The notes under the pieces are model-generated. The model ran no database searches. It saw only the letters and a list, made by a program, of their open reading frames with translations, and had not been told where the DNA came from. The translations under genes and the position numbers were made by a program. DNA of 64,000 bases from Salinibacter altiplanensis (lineage in GTDB: Bacteria; Bacteroidota; Rhodothermia; Rhodothermales; Salinibacteraceae): assembly GCF_002894645.1 (NCBI RefSeq), contig NZ_NCQY01000023.1, positions 58,841 through 122,840 on the forward strand, read 5' to 3'. Each line of letters begins with the position of its first letter. Position 1 is the first letter of the stretch. Shown piece after piece: positions 60,326 to 64,000 of this stretch.

Positions 60326-60961
60326 CTAGCGCCCCCCTCCAGCCCCCGACGTAACCTCGTCCCGCTTCTTGCGGAGACTCTTCATCAGGGAATCGAAGCC
60401 CCGCGTCCGAACGACCGTCTGAAACGAGCGGGCGTAGCCCTCCACGGTGCTCACCCCGTCGATGATGATGTCTTCGGCCCGCCACTCATCCTCGCGGCGC
60501 TCTAGCACGTACTCGACGGGCGTGGTGCGCCCCTCATACCTCGTTTGGGTGCGCACGAAGGCACTGTCGCGCTGTACGTCAATCTGGTCGTAGGTGACCG
60601 CAGAATTGTACACCCCGAGGTCGCTCATGGACTGCGCGCGCACTACCTCGCGGAAGACGGAGACGAACTCCCCTCGCTGGTCCGTGCTCAGGTCCGCCCA
60701 GTGCGGCCCGAGGGCGCGCTGGCTCATCACCCGAAAGTCGATCACGCCGTTGACCAGCTCCTTCAACTGGGCACGCTGCTCGGCGCTGTAGTCGTCCGTC
60801 TCGCCGAGAATGGACTTGATGTGCTGGTCTCGGTTTTCCAGCATTTGCCGGATCTCGGCTGCTGTGGCGCTTTCTCCCTGCCCGAACGCGGTCGACCCCC
60901 CTCCGCTCAGAAGCAGAAGTGCGGCAAGCATGGCGGAGAGGAATGGGCGAAGACAAGTCAT
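60326..60961 (-). CDS. mlaC: MlaC-family periplasmic lipid-binding protein
   Basis: 211 residues from the ATG at 60961, with signal peptide (FLSAMLAALLLLSGGGSTAF). The MlaC/Ttg2 fold is visible in IRQMLENRDQHIKSILG, LVNGVIDFRVMSQRALGPHW, STDQRGEFVSVFREVVRAQS and DIIIDGVSTVEGYARSFQTV. MlaC carries phospholipids between outer and inner membrane. The usual MlaD/E/F genes are not adjacent; a TolC-like gene lies 122 bp upstream on the same strand. The C-terminal tail is basic and Gly-rich. Confidence 0.88.
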   Translation of the reverse strand: MTCLRPFLSAMLAALLLLSGGGSTAFGQGESATAAEIRQMLENRDQHIKSILGETDDYSAEQRAQLKELVNGVIDFRVMSQRALGPHWADLSTDQRGEFVSVFREVVRAQSMSDLGVYNSAVTYDQIDVQRDSAFVRTQTRYEGRTTPVEYVLERREDEWRAEDIIIDGVSTVEGYARSFQTVVRTRGFDSLMKSLRKKRDEVTSGAGGGR

Positions 60962-61083
60962 GGGCGTAGCGTCGATAATGAGCAGAGCTGTTCGTCGGGG
61001 GCCGGCGTGTGTTCGGGCCGCGGGGCCAATCAGGTGCGTTTCCGGGGCGGCACCGCGCGTCCCGTGTGTCAATCCGGGCCCGG

Positions 61084-62550
61084 CTATTCTTGGCCATCCA
61101 CGGCATCAAGAAGCGTACCGCTCCGGGCGCGGTCCGCAAGCGTCCCGGTGGCGCGCAGAAGGTCGAGCACGGCACCGTTGTACTGCCGCACCGCCCGGAG
61201 GTACTGTGCCCGCGCCTCCAAATCCGCCCGTACGGCCTTGATTAGGTCCTCCGTGTCGCCGAGGTCAAGGTCGAAGTTGACCTGCTCGGTCCGGAGCCAC
61301 TCGCCGGCAATCGTGGTGGAGCGGTCGCGAGACTCGACGGCGGCCTGCGCCGTAAGGAGCGAGCGGTAGGCCTCTTCCACCTCGAAGCGCACGAGCTGCT
61401 CGGCCGCGGTGCGCTGGTACTGCACCGCGTTGAGCTCGGCCTTCGCCTGCTCGACCTGCGCACGCGTCTGGCCGAAGTTGAGGTTCTGCTGGACGCCGAT
61501 GCCGGTGCGTGTGCCCGTGCCCATAAATGAGTCGCCGATGAAGGCATTGTCGGGGTTGGGACGCTCCGGCAGCGTGACGCTCTGCGAGAGGGTGGCCCGC
61601 AGTCCCACCTTGGGGTAGTACTCGGACCGGGCCACGTCCACAAGTGCGCGGCGCGCCTTCACGCCCGCCTCGGCCTGCTGCACCTCCGGGCGGTTCTGCA
61701 GGGCGCGCTGCGTGTAGTGGTCGAGCGAATCGGGATGGATGGCGAACGAAAGGGGCCGCAACTCGTCGGCCTTCGGCTGCACCCGCACCCGGTCCGACAG
61801 AAACAACTGGCGCCGCAGGGCCGAGCGGGCCGTCTTCCGATTCTGCTCAACCTCGACGGCGCGGCGCCTCGTCTCCTCCTCGGTCAGGCGTGTCTGAAAG
61901 AGATCCGACTGGCTCACCCCCTCATCGCCCTCGTCGAGCAAGCGGTTGATCTCTCGCTTGGCCCGGTCGATGACCTCTTGGGTCCGGTCGGCGAGCCGGT
62001 CGAGGGCCTTCGTGAGCAGCAATCCATAGTACGTTTCGCCCGCCCGGACGGCCACCTCCAGGGCTTTCTGCTCCACGCGGGCCGCCTCCACGTCCACCCC
62101 GCGCCGCGCCGCGCTGATGGAGCCGGACAGCTCGCCCCACGTCCAAAGGGGCTGCTGCACCGCAATCTCAAACCGGCTGAACGGGCGAAGCGCCCGGGGC
62201 GACCAGTCGTTGGTGACCCCCGGCTGTAGGTACAGCTCGTCTCCCGCGATCCCATCGGGCACATTGTCCAGTCCCGGTGCGAGTGAGTGTGCCGTGTTTA
62301 TGGACACGTCGGTCAGAAACCGGTTCGCCTGTGCTTCCTCGCTTCGGGCCGTCGCGAACTGCTTCTGGGCCCGGCGCTGATCAACCTCCGGGCTTTCTTC
62401 GAGGGCACGGAGGATCGTCTCCGTGAGGTCGACCTGCACGGTGTCCATGGGGACAGGGGCTCCGGGCTGAGCAGCGGCCAGTCCGGCCCCGAGCAGGACC
62501 GCAGTGAGGACGACGGCCCCAAGCAGACGAACGAGGGAAGGTGCAGTCAT
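61084..62550 (-). CDS. TolC-family outer-membrane channel protein
   Basis: 488 residues from the ATG at 62550, with signal peptide (LLGAVVLTAVLLGAGLAA). Two OEP repeats are visible: LTETILRALEESPEVDQRRA with long helices KFATARSEEAQANR, and in the second half HYTQRALQNRPEVQQAEAGV followed by RRALVDVARSEYYPKVGLRA. The membrane-spanning part lies around FIGDSFMGTGTRTGIGVQQN. The family forms trimeric outer-membrane ducts for efflux pumps or type I secretion. No pump gene is next to it in this window. Confidence 0.9.
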   Translation of the reverse strand: MTAPSLVRLLGAVVLTAVLLGAGLAAAQPGAPVPMDTVQVDLTETILRALEESPEVDQRRAQKQFATARSEEAQANRFLTDVSINTAHSLAPGLDNVPDGIAGDELYLQPGVTNDWSPRALRPFSRFEIAVQQPLWTWGELSGSISAARRGVDVEAARVEQKALEVAVRAGETYYGLLLTKALDRLADRTQEVIDRAKREINRLLDEGDEGVSQSDLFQTRLTEEETRRRAVEVEQNRKTARSALRRQLFLSDRVRVQPKADELRPLSFAIHPDSLDHYTQRALQNRPEVQQAEAGVKARRALVDVARSEYYPKVGLRATLSQSVTLPERPNPDNAFIGDSFMGTGTRTGIGVQQNLNFGQTRAQVEQAKAELNAVQYQRTAAEQLVRFEVEEAYRSLLTAQAAVESRDRSTTIAGEWLRTEQVNFDLDLGDTEDLIKAVRADLEARAQYLRAVRQYNGAVLDLLRATGTLADRARSGTLLDAVDGQE

Positions 62551-62730
62551 TCTGGAGAGACCAGGCTTGCAAGCGGGAGAGCACCGAGCATGTAGACGAC
62601 ATCTTCCACGCCACCAGGGCCGCCCGCCACCAACGGAAGGCAACGGGCCCTCGCCCCCGGCACACGCTGGAGCATCCGGCGTAAGGGGTAGAAACCCGCC
62701 ACTCCCCCTGATTATTGCCCACGATCCCCC

Positions 62731-63021
62731 ATGTCTGCCGACGGCCCCCGTTCCCTCGGAGACGTTCTTGAGGACGTCATCGACGAGCTTGGCGTTCAGG
62801 AGGAGGTCGACGAGGCCCGTGTCGTCGAGACGTGGGCACACCTTGCGGGCGACAAGATCAATAGCGTGACCGAGTCGGCCTGGATGAAGGACTCGACGCT
62901 GTACGTGAAGATCACCTCGGCCGCCTGGCGCCAGGAGTTGCACATGAACCGGCGCAAGTGGCGCGAGCGTCTCAACGGGGCGCTCGAGGCGGAGCTGGTC
63001 GACGAGATCGTGTTCCGGTAA
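62731..63021 (+). CDS. DciA-like DUF721 protein
   Basis: 96 residues. The pattern LGDVLEDVIDELGVQEEVDE, RVVETWAHLAGDKINSVTES, WMKDSTLYVKITSAAWRQEL and LNGALEAELVDEIVFR is that of DUF721 (DciA). DciA helps load the replicative DnaB helicase in bacteria without DnaC, which suits this lineage. It is divergent from the TolC-like gene by 180 bp. The stop codon lies in a 15-bp near-duplication. Confidence 0.85.
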   Translation: MSADGPRSLGDVLEDVIDELGVQEEVDEARVVETWAHLAGDKINSVTESAWMKDSTLYVKITSAAWRQELHMNRRKWRERLNGALEAELVDEIVFR

Positions 63022-63036
63022 ATCGTCTTCCGGTAA
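63007..63036 (+). repeat. 15-bp imperfect tandem duplication over the dciA-like stop codon
   Basis: ATCGTGTTCCGGTAA (63007-63021, ending in the stop codon) is followed directly by ATCGTCTTCCGGTAA (63022-63036), one mismatch. The second copy repeats the last five codons as untranslated sequence. Confidence 0.8.
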
Positions 63037-63056
63037 CGGCGTGGGGGGCGTGGCCG

Positions 63057-64000
63057 CTACTCGTCGTAGGCGCGCAGGGCCAGGGATGTGTTGTGCCCGC
63101 CGAACCCGAAGGCATTGGACAGGGCTACGTTCACGGGCCGCTCTTCCGCTTCGTTAAACGTGTAGTCCAGGTCACACGCCGGGTCGGCCTCCTCAAAGTT
63201 AATCGTCGGCGGCACCACGTCGTGTCGGAGCGCCTGGATGGTCGCGATGGCCTCGATGGCCCCCGCGGCACCGAGGAGATGCCCCGTCATGCTTTTCGTG
63301 GAGGACACGTTCAGGTCGTACGCGTGGTCGTCGAACACCTTCTTGAGGGCCTGCGTCTCGGCCTCGTCGCCGAGGGGGGTCGACGTGCCGTGGGCATTGA
63401 TGTAGTCGACATCGGTTGGGGCAAGGCCGGCGTTGTCGAGGGCGCGGTTGAGCGCGAGGCACACACCGCCGCCCTCCGGGTCGGGCGCCGTCAGGTGATG
63501 GGCGTCGGCGGACATGCCGATGCCTTCGATCTCCGCGTAGATGTGGGCCCCACGGGCCCTGGCCCGCTCCAGGGTCTCGATGAAGAGCGCACCGGCCCCT
63601 TCCCCCATCACGAAGCCATCCCGATGGGCCTCGAACGGGCGCGAGGCCCGCGCCGGGTCGTCGTTGCGCGTCGAGAGGGCCCGCATGCTCGCAAAGCCCG
63701 CGATGCCGAGCCGCGTCACGCAGGCATCGGTTCCGCCACAGAGGGCGGCGTCCATGTCCCCCTCCTGAATCATGCGACAGGCGTCGCCGATGTTGTGGTT
63801 GCCCGTGGCACAGGCCGACACCATCGCATGGTTCGGCCCCCGAAAGCCGTGCGCCATCGCGATCTGGCCGGCCGCGATGTCGGGGATGAGGGTCGGGATG
63901 AAGAAGGGCGACGTGCGCTTCTCACCCCCCTCGATGAACTCTTCGGCTTGGTCCCGGAAGGTCTTGATGCCCCCAATGCCGGTGCCGTAGACGACCCCGA
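63057..64000 (-). CDS. fabF: 3-oxoacyl-ACP synthase II, second copy (truncated by window edge)
   Basis: The frame is open from the right edge to a stop at 63057, covering the last 314 codons; about 100 N-terminal residues lie outside. Readable parts begin GVVYGTGIGGIKTFRDQAEE and include FFIPTLIPDIAAGQIAMAHG, the catalytic Cys in MVSACATGNHNIGD, His in INAHGTSTPLGD and His in KSMTGHLLGAAG. It keeps the usual HGTST, unlike the fabF at 44635 (HATST). The two copies are clearly different over their shared part. No internal Met start is meaningful for the full gene. Confidence 0.93.
   Translation of the reverse strand, partial: GVVYGTGIGGIKTFRDQAEEFIEGGEKRTSPFFIPTLIPDIAAGQIAMAHGFRGPNHAMVSACATGNHNIGDACRMIQEGDMDAALCGGTDACVTRLGIAGFASMRALSTRNDDPARASRPFEAHRDGFVMGEGAGALFIETLERARARGAHIYAEIEGIGMSADAHHLTAPDPEGGGVCLALNRALDNAGLAPTDVDYINAHGTSTPLGDEAETQALKKVFDDHAYDLNVSSTKSMTGHLLGAAGAIEAIATIQALRHDVVPPTINFEEADPACDLDYTFNEAEERPVNVALSNAFGFGGHNTSLALRAYDE

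Overview
The window is GC-rich (roughly two thirds G+C by eye) and encodes acidic proteins. The gene families point to the Bacteroidota/Rhodothermota side of the tree: TonB-dependent receptors with an N-terminal carboxypeptidase-regulatory-like domain, a DUF4249 lipoprotein beside such a receptor, a LytS/LytTR two-component pair, type IX-style C-terminal sorting domains, and an UpxY-type NusG paralogue. With the acidic proteins, a halophile of the Salinibacter type is the most likely source; this is an inference from family content.

Layout. 1-6.2 kb: the start of a DsbD-family gene that runs off the left edge, a 2 kb gene-poor stretch with two small candidate ORFs and an orphan terminator, then a large exported cadherin/CSPG-repeat protein. 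6.4-14.8 kb: ordinary chromosomal genes (zinc deacylase, ABM monooxygenase, MATE exporter, lipoprotein, PH-like membrane protein, DUF4019, LytS/LytTR pair, CusF-SCO1 fusion). 14.8-17.8 kb: a decay zone with a three-copy 17-bp tandem repeat, a broken CobW GTPase, a broken PIN toxin next to a possible antitoxin, and an AT-rich, catalytically degenerate phospholipase-D-like fragment, interleaved with intact DUF2911 and DUF4920 genes.

17.8-32.4 kb is an iron/heme acquisition region. A siderophore receptor, a small DUF3649-like membrane protein and a PepSY membrane protein form the first block. The second is a heme uptake cluster: TonB receptor, binding protein, permease, an embedded M28-PDZ peptidase, ATPase and HmuS/HemS. 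It is followed by an exported protein with three CbiX-like chelatase units. Four similar AT-rich motifs (core GTCTAAATA or its complement) sit in front of these genes and may be one metal-dependent operator.

32.4-44.2 kb: a CxxC protein, a methyltransferase, a divergent exported subtilase followed by a free-standing relative of its N-terminal domain, two more TonB receptors, a rhodanese, the DUF4249 lipoprotein and a polytopic membrane protein. 44.6-48.1 kb: fabF, a hotdog thioesterase and an mhqO/mhqD-like pair for quinone or aromatic stress. 48.2-57.4 kb, minus strand: a beta-propeller/cadherin lipoprotein, a Uma2 pseudogene, priA, an UpxY-like antiterminator, hrpB and a HAD phosphatase. 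57.7-64 kb: a metzincin lipoprotein, an MlaC-like and a TolC-like protein, a DciA-like protein, and a second fabF that runs off the right edge. I saw no tRNA, rRNA, CRISPR array or intact insertion sequence.
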